Positions 10,056-22,370 of a stretch of DNA of 46,489 bases are shown one piece after another (the stretch's first letter is position 1; each line of letters begins with the position of its first letter). Made by a program: the position numbers and the translations under genes. The notes under the pieces were generated by a model. It was not told where the DNA came from. It searched no databases and was given only the letters and a program-made list of their open reading frames with translations. The stretch lies in NCBI GenBank assembly GCA_049999725.1, contig JBNGIS010036638.1:1-46489 (forward strand), in the 5' to 3' direction. This DNA comes from Haplomitrium mnioides (taxonomy: Eukaryota > Marchantiophyta > Haplomitriopsida > Calobryales).

Positions 10056-11984
10056 AAGGACTCTATTCTTTCTCTTCAGCTCCCGCATGTGCTCCACCTG
10101 CACCAACACCTGAGAGAACACCAACGTACACCTTTTTCTCCTATGCATGAGAAACTTTTTGTTTTCCTTCCGTCCATTTTTTTCCCCCGTGCGGAATGCT
10201 CTAACATTATCAGTCTGTAGCGCTCCCTTTTATTCCTCTCACTTGAATGTTCTATGTATCTTATTCATTTCTAAATGATCACTATATTTTTTTTCCTCCT
10301 TTACGACCACCCTACGGGCTAGGGCTCCTGTGTTCTGCTTGCGGCTCGCTCCTTCATTCTGCTTGTGGCTCGCTCCTTCATTCTACTTGTGGCTCGCTGC
10401 TTTGTTCTGCTTGCGGCTCGCTCCTTCGCCCTACTCGCGATTCACTCTTTGCTCCTGATTGAGGCTCACTCTTTGCACCAGCTCGTGGCTCATCATTTGC
10501 TTCAGCTTGCAGCTCGCCATTTGCTTCTGCTTGTGGCTCACCATTTGCTTCTGCTCGCGGTTCTCCTTCATCCTACCCAAAGGCGTGTCTCTATATTGTT
10601 GTTCACAACTCATCTTTTGTTGACTCGCCAACGCTCACATTCCTGCTCGACATTGTTTTTCTCTTCAATCAAGCAGACTCCTCACTAGCTAGTCCCTGGA
10701 CACTACTTACTCCTAGTGGACGACAACTCCATTTGTACTCATCTTACCTAGAGGACTACACGTTTGTTTTTCTAGTCGACCACTCATTTGGGTGACATCT
10801 TGTGACCACTCGACTAGAGACTTTTCTCCTACACTGGTTCACACTTAACGACCTTACTCACGTCCATGGTTCCATCATTCATCCCTTTCTTTTTCCCTTC
10901 CTTATTGGTTGTTCTTCATCTGCTCGACGATACCTAAGCAACTTGGCTCACAATTTGCTGATTCGCCGACCCTGTGCATGCTCAGAGCTAACCTGCATTG
11001 CCAATGTCTATGTTTATAACTCAGGACTGTATCTCTTCACCATTTCTTCGTGACATCAAAGAATCTTGGACCCCTTTCATCTTACCTTTATAGAACTTAG
11101 ATCTCACATTCTGGTACCAGCTTGCTTTATTTCTGAACAAGTCCTATCCTTACCACCAAGGTGAGCACATTCAAGCAACGGAGCAGTGAGACATAGGCTG
11201 CACAAACTTGTGCACAAGTTTGACCCACCTGTTTATGTAGCATCGAAGACCCAGACAACTACACAGAGGCTACATCAACACTCAGCAAAAGAGCGATGCT
11301 TCATCTTGTCACTTCAAGCTCTTTCACTCTATTCTTCATCACTTCCTGATTCAACTTTCTCAGCCTATTCCATTGATTATATTCTGGTTCTTTCTCTTTG
11401 CTACTGAATGATCTCATTCCCCACGAGGGATACAATTGTTGATTCTGGATCACATTCTGTTACAAGAGAATCATACTAACCTGAGCTCTAACCCTACCAC
11501 CCACTGAGATCAACCCGTATCTAGCCAACTTGTGACAACTCTATTCTTTTTACAATACCAAATTTGCAGAAAGGCACCACGACGATATGAGGCTAGGTCC
11601 GATTTAACTCAAGGCAGACCAACAGGGCAGATCTGGGGGACAAGATATTGGCACATTTGAAGACATAGAAGATCATTACCAGGGCAGTCTATTCATTCAT
11701 TAGCAACATTTCATTCTTTCATTTCAGTTCCTGGTGATTCATACCGACTGTCTCGTAGCTAGTCTAGTTATTTCCTATTTTCATTTCAATTATTTGATTT
11801 TTCCGCTTAAGGCAGAAAACATAAACAGGTACCAGGGTCCGTGATCAACCAGACTTTGGTCCATCACACATCTATACACAGTGCAAAACATTGCAGCCCT
11901 GACCCAGCAGTTGCACTCACCTGAACTCCTGGTTTATCTACCTCTTTCACATGAACTCCTTGCAAAACAAAGAGCAGGTCAAAC
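10056..11984 (+). other. Long untranslated leader of the copia element
   Basis: About 1.9 kb between the primer site and gag. It is pyrimidine-rich with no recognisable protein. Short open frames exist (10247-10462, 10365-10688, 10802-11053) but none has a known motif, and the first two simply read through the 24-bp repeat. Leaders this long are unusual for copia but are found in some plant lineages. Confidence 0.6.
10333..10572. repeat. 24-bp minisatellite in the copia leader, about 10 units
   Basis: Units start TTCTGCTTGTGGCTCGCTCC; starts at 10333, 10357, 10381 and 10405 give an exact 24-bp period, and later units diverge (for example TTTGCTTCAGC). The period is a multiple of 3, so it yields an eight-residue repeat in several frames. 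No function is evident. Confidence 0.85.
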
Positions 11985-12902
11985 ATGACATTTGTTAAAT
12001 CTTTGAAATTTCAAGCCCTTAAACTAGATGGCTCCAATTATTGTTCTTGGTCACTCGACGTCACGACATACTTGACATCCAAAGCCATCCATGAAGTCAT
12101 CAACTCAGATGACAACATCACCCCATGTGACGCAGCTAGGGTGTTGATCATACTCAGACATCATATGGTCGAATCCCTCAGGCTTCAACACGTCAATTTT
12201 CATAGTCGCCATCTACTATGAGAAGAACTCAAACTCAGATTCGACCATCTAATGACAATATCACTCCCAACAGGGAGACACAATTGGATCAACCTACGAA
12301 ACCAGGACCACACGTCCATTACAAATTACAACAACGAATTATTTTGCATAGTCTCACAACTAGCAGTCTGCAGCCACTCAGTGACCGACAAAGAACAGAT
12401 AGAGAAAACACTATCTACATTTCCAGTAAGCAATCTCATCTTTGCATCTCAATATCGCAACATGCGATTCACTTGATATTTTGAACTCATAGCATACATG
12501 CTACTTGCCGAAAAGCACCAACTACTACTCGTAGAAAATGCCAAGAAGCGACCCCTAGGGTCAGCTGCACCCCACCTGAACCCCGAATCACATTTTGTAG
12601 GCTCCAGCCTTTACCTTCGTTCTAGGAATAAGCAATTCTCTAGAGGCAGAGGAAGAAATAACCTAAGATTCAGGGGGAGCGTAAGCCGGCCTACCAACAG
12701 TCAACCTCGTCATGAAAACCACCGAGATAGAAATCCCAACCGTCGCATCCCGACGACAATAGAGTATGTGCCCCAACGCACATGGCACAACAGAGGTGGC
12801 AAGTAATCATACAGAGGCCAACGGAATACATCCAGCTCGTGCCAACAACAACAAACTACATGCAATAGGTGTGGCATACGTGGCCACACCCAACACACAT
12901 GC
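11985..12902 (+). pseudogene. copia gag (nucleocapsid) remnant
   Basis: One reading frame runs from the ATG at 11985 to the zinc knuckle. It opens FQALKLDGSNYCSWSLDV, the usual start of plant copia gag. The middle has an Arg/Gly/Asn-rich tract (near 12630-12800), expected for RNA binding. It ends in a CX2CX4HX4C knuckle, C-NR-C-GIRG-H-TQHT-C, at 12861-12902. Stops at 12219, 12474 and 12804 break it without changing frame; the first reads TGA within CTA.CTA.TGA.GAA.GAA, where a Trp (LWEEL) is expected. The protein would coat the element RNA in virus-like particles. Confidence 0.85.
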
Positions 12903-13334
12903 AGAGTGCCACCACACCTAGCGTGCCTCTACCAGCAAAGCACCAAACCTCACACTCATGAGGTACAGGGCAACTTACTGGAAATGACAGACAATGATGA
13001 GTATCCACAATACACTGTACATCTTGAAAGTCACATGACTCAATCAACAATGTCTGACAAGAAACATGGATCTGAGATAACATGTATTGTAGGCATTGGG
13101 TCATCGCATACTATTTTGCAGGACTACAAATATTTCTCATCCATCACTTCTTCTTCCAAGCCAATGACTACTATTACAGGCCACAATCAAATCGAAAAAA
13201 GACATGGTTCAGCGACCATCATTTTTCCAAATGGAACAAGATTGGACATCGAATCAGCAATTTATGCACTGCAGCAACCAAAAATCTCATCAGTTTCAGA
13301 GATATCAGAAAAAACGGTTTTCACATTCAAATAG
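12903..13334 (+). pseudogene. copia protease remnant, catalytic Asp lost
   Basis: It continues in the gag frame. The region ITCIVGIGSSHTIL (about 13078-13119) corresponds to the copia protease active site, usually (I/L)VD(S/T)G(S/T)(S/T)H. Here the catalytic aspartate position reads Gly, so the enzyme would be dead. The frame closes with TAG at 13332; downstream similarity continues in another frame. The family would be an aspartic protease that cuts Gag-Pol. Confidence 0.75.
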
Positions 13335-14770
13335 GATCATTTCAGGACAAAGAAGTCCTCCACATCATGACTCAAACCATAACAGGCTTTGACATATGAG
13401 AATCTTTCCCCTTTTCACCACCGGGACTATACACCACAAAAATATTCTCATACCATGCCTCCATCAAAACGGTATCTACAGCCATTACATAGCATAAGCG
13501 CCTTGGACATCCAAGGCGTGACATGCTCTACCACATTAAGAAGGACAACAAAAGCATACCAGAAAATGTGCACCCACTACCACTGCAAACCCCATGCTTG
13601 GCATGCACACAAGGCAAATTAAAAATTGTACCTTCTCATGACAAGACAACAATCACGATCCTCTGATTTCTCGAGGTGATCCTTGCTGATGTTTGTGGGC
13701 CTATCCACCCACCCTTGGGACCATTCAGATATTTTCTCATCACCATCGATGCATCATCCAAATGGTCAAAAGTATCCCTTCTAACAACCAAAAACATGGT
13801 CTTCCCCAATCTTTTGTCCTAAATTCTCAAACTCTTAATGCAATTCCCTCATTACCTAATCAGAAACCTGAGAGTGGACAACACTAGAGAATTCTCTTCA
13901 TAGACTTTTGATGACTTCTGCATATCAGCCGGTATAAACATACAATACTCAGTACCACATGTACATTTCCAAAACGACATCGCAGAATCGGCTATTAAGA
14001 GAATCTAACTCATAGTAAGACCATTACTTCTCAAGTCAAATCTCCCCACCTTTACTTGGGGACATCCAGTCATGCATGCAACAACTCTATTGCGTTATAA
14101 ACCATCTACATTCAACAAGAATTCCCCACACCAACTTCCAATAGGAATTCCAGCAGATTTATCACATCTACGTACATTTGGCTGCTTAGTCCTCGTCTCA
14201 ATATTAGGACCCCATCAAACAAAAATGGGACCACAACGTCAAAAAGGCATATACATTGGTTTTGAGTCCCCCTCCATCATCCAATACCTTGAACCCTCAA
14301 TATCTGATGTGTTTAAGTCTCAATTCACAGACTGTCAATTCTTTGAAGAATCCTTTCCACATCTGACACAAGAGGACAAGGCCATACGACCAAAACCTAA
14401 GGATAATTTAATATGGCACCAACATTTGCCACTAGATTTCGATCAACGAAATAGACATTCAGATGGTGAAGTCAGAAGACTCCTCAGTTTATAAGAGATA
14501 TTGGTTAAAATACCTGACACATTTAACAATGCATTCAGCATCACAAAATTGCACATAGAAGCTGCAAATGCTCCAGTGCGACTCCAAAAAATTGATACAC
14601 CTGCAATAGATATACAGCCCAAGGCAAAGCATGGCAGACCCATAGGCTCAAAGAATAAGCCTAGAAAATTGACATCAATAAACATTGCTACAAAGAACGA
14701 TGAAATAGCAATTGATTATTCTCATACCGGTCAAATATGGGACAGATCCCAGACCACTATGGATGAATAA
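13335..14770 (+). pseudogene. copia integrase remnant (H2C2 end, DDE core, C-terminal region)
   Basis: The zinc-binding tail CLACTQGK lies near 13590-13613. The catalytic core retains all three acidic residues: D in LADVCGPIH (13688-13690), D in LRVDNTREF (13877-13879) and E in DIAESAIKR (13985-13987). Downstream, LRTFGCLV and GPQRQKGIYIGFESPSIIQYLEP are typical of copia integrase C-terminal segments. The reading is interrupted by stops (near 13663, 13819, 13906 and 14007) and frameshifts. The role would be insertion of element cDNA into the genome. Confidence 0.85.
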
Positions 14771-14789
14771 TTCACATTCTTGATATCAC

Positions 14790-15235
14790 AATTAGTGGAC
14801 AAGGATATACATGATCCTTTATCTGTAAGAGAAGCACAATCAAGATTTGATTGGCCCCCATGGGAAAAGGCAATTAATTCGGAACTTAACTCTCTCATAA
14901 AATGACAAGTTTTCAGTTCCATCATGCTAGGACCCCCTTATGTGCATTTAACATATTACAAATTTATTTTTGTCCACAAATATAATGTGAAAGGTGATGT
15001 CACAAGATGCAAGGCCAGATTAGTGACCAAAGGATACACTCAAATTCTTGGGCGTGGCTATGATCTCACATACTCACCTATTATGGACACTATTACTTGC
15101 AGATACATGATAGCCTTCGCTGTCCAAGGTCATCTAGCCATGCATATAATGGATGTCATCACTGCTTACTTATATGGTACTCTAGATACCCATATTTTTA
15201 TGAGGGCACCATCCGAGCTTAAATCAAGAATGGCA
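14790..15235 (+). pseudogene. copia reverse transcriptase, N-terminal part
   Basis: It begins around DPLSVREAQSRFDWPPWEKAI and continues TRCKARLVTKGYTQ, YSPIMDTITCRYMIAFA, MDVITAYLYG and IFMRAPSELKSRM, which correspond to the fingers and first palm motifs. The catalytic Asp of the first motif (LDVxxAFL in the family) sits in the MDVITAYL segment. One stop lies in IK*QVF at about 14903. The frame stays open past 15235 into the repeat block. Confidence 0.85.
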
Positions 15236-15964
15236 TTTCACATACGGGGGGAGAACAGCCAAAGTGCATATGGACCTTTAGTCTCAAATGGCCTAAATTT
15301 TGAGATTAGATCTTTTGTCTCTCATGGCCTAAATTCTGAGGTTGGATCTTTTGTCCCTTGTGACATGCACTATAAAAATAGACCTTTAGTCCACAAATGC
15401 ACAATAAATCAAAATGGACCTTTTGTCCACAAAGACCTCAATATGGGAAAAGGACCTTTTAACCTCAATAGCCAACAAATGGAAGGACCTTTCGTCCGCA
15501 AAAGACTGCAGCCAATCTAGAAAGGACCTTTAGTCCTCACGTCTAAAAGGCGATGCCAAATGATGGAAACTAAGTTGAGCATGTAGCAAATCAATGGACC
15601 TTTAGTCCAGCCAGTGCACTCGTTGAGCAAGCAGCAAATCAATGGACCTTTAGTCCAACCAGCGCACTCGCTTAGCAAGCAGCAAATCAATGGACCTTTA
15701 GTCCAGCTAGTGCACTTGCTGAGCAAGCAACAAATCAATGGACCTTTAGTCTAGCCAGTGCACTCACTAAGCATGCAGCACTCCAAAGGACCTTTAGTCT
15801 AGCCAGCCAATTTGCTGAGCAAACAAAGCTGCACAGGACCTTTAGTGCCATATATATACAAGCTGCAAAGTGGACCTTTAGTCCCCCATCATCAAAGTAT
15901 TCCACATGACAATGTGAAGTTGACAAAGCATTCTATAAATGCATCTGGATCACATATCAATCAA
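15236..15964 (+). repeat. In-frame repeat block inside the reverse transcriptase (GPLV motif; 48-bp units)
   Basis: About 729 bp between RT motifs MRAPSELKSRM and VMRLIYGLKQS. The reading frame is the same before, through and after the block. It holds about 15 occurrences of GP(L/F)V or a close variant, each encoded by GGACCTTTAGTCC, itself a GGAC-N5-GTCC dyad. Starts at 15595, 15643, 15691, 15739, 15787 and 15835 give an exact 48-bp, 16-residue period (NGPLVQPVHSLSKQQI); the upstream units are irregular. Only four stops interrupt it, all TAG, and repeat comparison shows at least three were CAG. It is therefore a coding-compatible expansion and not a disruptive insertion. Confidence 0.85.
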
Positions 15965-17153
15965 CCAAACACACAAATGGCAGTTCAAGTCATGAGATTG
16001 ATATATGGACTCAAACAAAGTTGTAGAAATTGGTACCAGAGATTCAAATCAGAATGATGACACTAAATTTTACAAATGATGACATTGCTCCATGCCTATT
16101 TATGAAACACCAAGACTCTGAATATGTTATAGTTGCACTCTATGTAGACGACATAAACATTTTTGGCACAAAAGCTTTAGCTGCCAACATTATCGCCAAA
16201 CTAAAGGATATATTTGAAATGCGAGACATTGGAGAACCTTGTCTCTGTCTTGGAATCCAGCTTGAGCATATACCCAATGGTATTATGCAAAATCTATCAG
16301 TCCACATATACGACCAAGATTCTCAAGCAATCAATATGAACAATGCTCATCCAACGAGCACCCCAATGGAATTGAGATCTTCGGACCCAACAAAGGACAT
16401 GTTCGGAAAACGCAAAGAACATGAACCAATTTTGGGATCAAAAAAACCATACCTGTCGGCAATAGGAGCACTAATGTACCTTGCAAATCAGACCAGACCT
16501 TATATATCTTTTGCAGTAAATATGATTGCAAGGCACAACTCTCAGCCCACCATTCGCCACTGGAATGGGCTCAAACGCATTTTCAGATACCTGAAAGGTA
16601 CAAAAGACATGGGACTATTTTTCCCTAAAAATGCATCAAATGAGATTGTCGGCTATGCCAAAAATGGATATCTATTTGATCTTGATGATGCAAAGTCTCA
16701 AACATGATATATTTTTTTTAAAAGAAACACGCTATCTTATGGAAGAGCACCAAGCAAACTATTACTACTACCTCGACCAATTATGCATAGATTTTTGCCC
16801 TTTATGAGCTTTGTAGGGAAGGTATATGGCTTCGACAACTTATAGACCATATCAACATCAATACGGGCCAACCCATACTTGATTCCACTACTATAATATA
16901 CGAGGACAATCGACCATGTGTTGACCAGATTGCTCAAGGCTTTATTAAAGGTGACAGAATTAAACATATTGCTCCTAAATTCTTTTACATCCATGAGCAA
17001 CATGGTGATAAAATCAATGTCCAATGGATAGTTAGCAAAGATAACAGAACATATATCTTCACCAAACCACTCCCACTTATCTTGCACATTGCACATACTA
17101 AAGGGCTTGGTTTGAGAAGACTCTTTGAATTACAGCAGAATAGTATACAATAA
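15965..17153 (+). pseudogene. copia reverse transcriptase C-terminal part and RNase H
   Basis: RT resumes at VMRLIYGLKQSCRNWYQRF. The catalytic YVDD is intact at 16141-16152, followed by LGIQ, HPTSTPME, YLSAIGALMYLANQTRP and HWNGLKRIFRYLKGTKDMGL. RNase H follows: VGYAKNGYLFDLDDAKSQT, then in another frame YEDNRPCVDQIAQGFIKGDR, KHIAPKFFYIHE and IFTKPLP to about 17150. Frameshifts lie near 16050 and between 16700 and 16870, with several stops. It copies element RNA into DNA and degrades the RNA strand. Confidence 0.9.
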
Positions 17154-17636
17154 CTGCTTGAAAATTTACACATTTATTTCCACCCATCTCTGACCTTTAG
17201 TCATGAAGATCAAGGATTACAAAGATGATCATTTATTTCGAAGAAAATGCCTAATCTTGTCTGAATGTTATATAGGTAATGACAGTAGCATATTATATCA
17301 AAAGCTGACATCACTTCTCAGCTTTTGAGGCTGACATCATTTTTCAGACATATCTTTAGGGCACAAGGAAAGGACACACCAACACATCAATGAAGACATA
17401 ACAACACCGCGCAGCGATATGATGACACTGTTATACTCTTGAAAGAAAACATTTGTGAAAAGTTTTCTTTCTTTTGACATTATCCGCCTATAAATATGTG
17501 GTAGCACTCTTTCCCTCATAAGAAAGCGGGAGGGTTTTAATGAGACCACACATACATAGGATTTGGATCTGAAATTTTATGGATATATGGTCCTTATTTT
17601 TTTAAACGTGGCTGATTATTAGTAGAAGAATCAGCC
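17154..17636 (+). other. 3' untranslated region of the copia element
   Basis: No coding motif is visible. It contains a short local repeat of GCTGACATCA(C/T)TT(C/T)TCAG near 17306-17345. Confidence 0.6.
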
Positions 17637-17645
17637 AAGGGGGAG
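17637..17645 (+). promoter_or_regulatory. Polypurine tract
   Basis: AAGGGGGAG lies immediately 5' of the 3' LTR, the expected position and composition for the plus-strand primer. Confidence 0.9.
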
Positions 17646-17765
17646 TGTCATAGGGACCATATATATAACCCTACATCAAGAGATGTACTCAATTCACTCA
17701 TTAATTCTACCCTACTCTTGTTCTCAGAAGCTCTCGTGTGTATGTACCGTGCTCATGTCATAACA
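17646..17765 (+). repeat. 3' LTR of the copia element
   Basis: 120 bp, TGTCATAGGG...CATAACA, with 16 differences from the 5' LTR. AAGAG (17766-17770) follows. Confidence 0.95.
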
Positions 17766-20309
17766 AAGAGTAATTTTTTGGTCATAGTCATAAAGTTAGC
17801 TTGCAAAAAAACACCATTATTTGTCGAGGAACCTTGCCTAAATTTCCAATGAATCGGCCTTTTTCATTAGCAAATTGTACATGACAAGACTACACAAAGA
17901 GTGAACTTCTAGTCATACATGTACATGATAAGAGCAAGAGTAAATTTTTGATCATAGTCATACATAATAGCTTTCACAAAAACAAAATTGCATGTCGTGG
18001 AACCTTGCCTTCATTTACAATGAATGGACCTCTTTCTCTAGCAACTTGTAAATAACAAGACTACAATTAGACTGAACTTCTAGTCATACATGTACAAGAT
18101 AAGAACAAAAGTAAATTTCTGGTCAGAGTCATAAAAATAGCTTTCACAAAGACATCATTACTTGTCAAGAAACCTTGCCTACATTTACAAAAAATGGACC
18201 TCTTTCTCTAGCAACTTGTACATGACAAGACAACAATAAGAGTGAATTTCTAGTCATACATGTACAAGACAAGAACAGAAGTAAATTTTTGGTCATAGTC
18301 ATACAAGGTAACTTACACAAAAACAACATTAGTTGTAAAAGAACCTTGCCTACATTTAAAACGAATGGACCTCTTTCTCTAGCAACTTGTACATAACAAG
18401 ACTACAAAAAGAGTGAGCTTCTAGTCTTACATGAGCGAGAAAAGATCAAGAGTAATTTTTTCGCAATAGTCATACAAGGTAGCTTTAACAAAAAACAACA
18501 AAACTTGTCAAGTTACCTTGCCTACATTTCCAAGGAATCGGCCTTTTTCTCTAGCAACGCACATAACAAGACTACACAAAGACTGAAATTCTAGTCATAC
18601 ATGTACAACATAAAAACAAGAGTAAATTTTTTATCATAGTAATAAATAGTAGCTTTCACAAAACAACAGTACTTGTCAAGGAACCTTGCGTGCATTTACA
18701 ACGAATGGACCTCTTTCTCTAGCAACTTGTACATGACAAGACAACAAAAAGAGTGAAATTCTAGTTATACATGTTCAAAAAAAGAACAAAAATAAATTTC
18801 TGGTCATAGTCATAAAGGTAGCTTCCACAAAAACAACATTACTTATCGAGGAACCTTGCCTACATTTACAATGAATGAACCTCTTTCTCTAGCAACTTGT
18901 ACATGACAAAAAAACAACAAGAGTGAACTTCTAGTCATGCATGTACAAGATAAGAACAAGAGTAAATTTCTTGTCATACTGATACAAGGTAGCTTGCAAA
19001 AAAACAACATTAGTTCTTGAGCAACCTTGCCTACATTTCAATGAATGGACCTCTTTCTCTAGCAACTAGTACATGACAAGACTAGACAAAGAGTGAACTT
19101 CTAGTCATTCATGTACAAGAAAAGATCACAAGTAAATTTATGATCATATTCATACATAATGGCTTTAAAAAAGAACATTACTTGTAATAGAACCTTGCCT
19201 ACATTTACAACGAATGGACTTCTTTCTCTTGCAACTTGCACATGACAAGACAACAACAAGAGTGAACTTCCAGTCATACATGTACAAGAAAAGACCAAGA
19301 GCAATTTTCTTGTCATTGCCATACAAGATAGCTTTCACAAAAACAACAATACTTGTCGAGGAACCTTGCCTACATTTCCAAGGAATGGACCTTTTTCTCT
19401 AGCAACTAGTGCATGACAAGACTACACAAAGAGTGAACTTCTAGTCATACATTTCAAGATAAGAACAAGAGTAAAATTTTGATCATAGTCATACATAATA
19501 GCTTTCAAAAAAACGACGTAACTTGTTAGGGAACCTTGTCTACATTTACAATGAATGGACCTCTTTTTCTTGCAGCTTGAACATGACAAGACAACAATAA
19601 GAATGAACTTGTAGTCATACATTTAAAAGATAACAACAAGACCAAATTCTTGATCATAGTCATATGTAGTAGCTTTCACAAAAACGACATTACTTGTCGA
19701 TGAATCTTGCCTACATTTACAATAAATTGACTACTTTCTCTAGCAACTTGTACATGACAAGACAACAACAAGAGTGAACTTCTAGTCATACATGTACAAG
19801 AAAAGACCAAGAGTTATTTTCTGGTCATTGTCATACAAGGTAGCTTTCCCAAAAACAACATTACTTGTCGAGTAACCTTGCCTACATTTCGAAGGAATGG
19901 ACCTTTTTCTCTAGCAACTAGTGCATGACAAGACTACACAAAGAGTGAACTTCTAGTCAAACATTACAAGATAAGAGCAAGAGTAAATTTTTGATCATAG
20001 TCATATAAAATAGCTTTCAAAAAAAAACATGACTTGTCGAGAAGCCTTGTCGACATTTACAACGAATGGACCTCTTTCTCTTGCAACTTGTACATGACAA
20101 GACTACAAAAAGAATGAAATTCTAGTAATACATTTAAAAGATAACAAGACCAAATTTTTGATTATAGTCATGTGTAGTAGCTTTCACAAAAATGGCATTA
20201 CTTGTCAAGGAAACTTGCCCGCATTTACAACGAGTTGACCTCTTTCTCTAGCAACTTCGACATGACAAGACTACAATACGAGTGAACTTCAAGTCATACA
20301 TGTACAAGA

Positions 20310-22370
20310 TGAGAACAAGAGTAAATTTCTAGTCATAGTCATACGAGGAAGCTTTCACAAAAAACAACATTACTTGTTGAAGAACCTTGGCTACACTCAC
20401 AATGAATGGACCTCTTTCTATAGCATCTTGTACAAGACAAGAGTACAAAAAGAGTGAACTTCTAGTCATACATGTACAAGAAAAGAACAAGAGTAAATTT
20501 CTGGTCATAGTCATACAAGGTAGCTTTCACAAAAACAACATTGCTTGTGGAGGAACCTTGCCTTCATTTACAACGAATTGACCTCTTTCTCTTGCAACTT
20601 GTACATGACAAGAATACAAAAAAGTGAATTTCTAGTCATATGTGTATAAGAAAATTTCAAGAGTAATTTTCTGGTCATAGTCATGAAGGTAGCTTGCACA
20701 AAAACAACATTGATTGGCGAGGAACCTTGCCTACATTTGCAATGAATTAGCCTTTTTCTTTAGTTACTTGTAAATGACAAGACTAGACAAAGACTGAACT
20801 TCTAGTCATACATGTACAAGATGAGAACAAGAGTAAATTTTTTATCATAGTAATACATAGTAGCTTTCACAAAAACAAAATTGCTTGTCCTGGAACCTTG
20901 TCTGTATTTACAACGAATGGACCTCTTTCTCAAGCAATTTGTACATGACAAGACTACAAAAAGAGCAAACTTTTAGTCATACATGTCAAGACAAGAACAA
21001 GAGTAAATTTTTTGTCATAGTCATATAGGTATCTTTCACAAAAACAACATTGCTTGTCAAGGAACCTTGCCTACATTTACAATGAATGGACCTCTTTCTC
21101 TAGCAGCTTGTACATACAAGACTGCAAAAAGAGTGAACCTCTAGTCATACATGTACAAGGAAAGACCAAGAGTAATTCTCTTGTCATAGTCAAACAAGGT
21201 AGCTTTCAAAAAAACATTATTACTTGTTGAGCAACCTTGCCTACATTCCAATGAATGGACCTCTTTCTCTAGCAACTAGTACATGACAAGACTACACAAA
21301 GAGTGAACTTCTAGTCATTCATGTACAAGAAAAGATCAAGAGTAAATTTATGATCATATTCATACATAATCGCTTAAAAACACAACATTACTTGTCGAGC
21401 AACCTTGCCTACATTTTACAAGGAATGGACCTCTTCCTCTAGCAACTTGTACATGATAAGACAACAACAAGAGTGAACTTCTAGTCATAAATGTACAAGA
21501 AAAGACCAAGAGTAATTTTCTGGTCATAGACATACACATTAGCTTTCACATAAACAACATTACTTGTTGATGAACCTTGCCTACATTTCCAAGGAATGGA
21601 CCTTTCTCTCTAGCAACTAGTGCATGAAAAGACCACACAAAGAGCGATCTTCTAGTCATACATTGCAAGATAAGAACAAGAGTAAATTTTTGATCNNNNN
21701 NNNNNCTTCTAGTCATACATTGCAAGATAAGAACAAGAGTAAATTTTTGATCATAGTCATACATATTAGCTTTCAAAAAACAACATAACTTGTCGAGGAA
21801 CCTTGTCTACATTTACAACGAATGGACTACTTTCTCTTGCAACTTGTACATGACAAGACTACAAAAAGAATGAACTTCTAGTCATACATTTAAAAGATAA
21901 CAACAAGACCAAATTTTTGATCATACTCATGTGTAATAGCTTTTGCAAAAACAACATTACTTGTCGAGGAACCTTGCCTGCATTTACAATGAGTCGACCT
22001 CTTTCTCTAGCAACTTCTACATGAAAAGACTACAATACGAGTGAAATTCTAGTCATACATGTACAAGATGAGAACAAGAGTAAATTTCTGGTCATAGTCA
22101 TACGAGGATGCTTTCACAAAAAACAACATTACTTGTTGAAGAACCTTGCCTACACTCACAATGAATGGACCTCTTTCTCTAGCATCTTGTACAAGACAAG
22201 AATACAAAAAGAGTGAACTTCTAGTCATACATGTACAAGACAAGAACAACAAAATATTTCTGGTCATAGTCATACAAGGTAGCTTTCACAAAAACAACAT
22301 TGCTTGTGGGGGAACCTTGCCTACATTTACAACGAAATGACCTCTTTCTCTTGCAGCTTGTACATGACAA
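20310..22370. repeat. Higher-order repeat of about 10 monomers in segment 2
   Basis: A variant monomer pair (GAAGAACCTTGGCTACACTCAC-like, then GGAACCTTGCC preceded by GCTTGTGG) occurs at about 20340-20560 and again at about 22100-22320, an offset of 1,759 bp. Subtracting the 57 bp added by the gap and duplicated flank at 21649-21752 leaves 1,702 bp, close to 10 monomers. Confidence 0.6.
21696..21705. other. Assembly gap (10 N) with duplicated flanks
   Basis: The 47 bases before the gap (ending AAATTTTTGATC) are repeated exactly after it. This is the expected artefact of joining contigs that really overlap. Confidence 0.9.

Larger units (their letters stand above)
9922..17765 (+). mobile_element. 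Ty1/copia LTR retrotransposon, complete but degenerate (7,844 bp)
   Basis: It has two 120-bp LTRs, a polypurine tract, a 5-bp target duplication and domains in copia order: gag with a CCHC knuckle, protease, integrase, reverse transcriptase, RNase H. The phrases LDGSNYCSWSLDV, CGPIHPPLGPFRYF, IYGLKQS, LYVDDI and EDN...GFIKGDRIKHIAPKFF are typical of plant copia elements. Several stops and frameshifts make it inactive. It is inserted in the satellite in the same register on both sides. Overall length is inflated by a long leader and by an in-frame repeat block in the RT. Confidence 0.95.

Noticed and set aside
10247-10688. Possible proteins with CGSLLHSA-like and LLLVAHHL-like repeats in the copia leader
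   Set aside because: Two frames of the same 24-bp minisatellite with no known motif and no match to copia genes.
15236-15964. Independent transposon inserted into the copia reverse transcriptase
   Set aside because: No terminal repeats or target duplication found at the edges and the reading frame is the same on both sides; in-frame expansion fits better.
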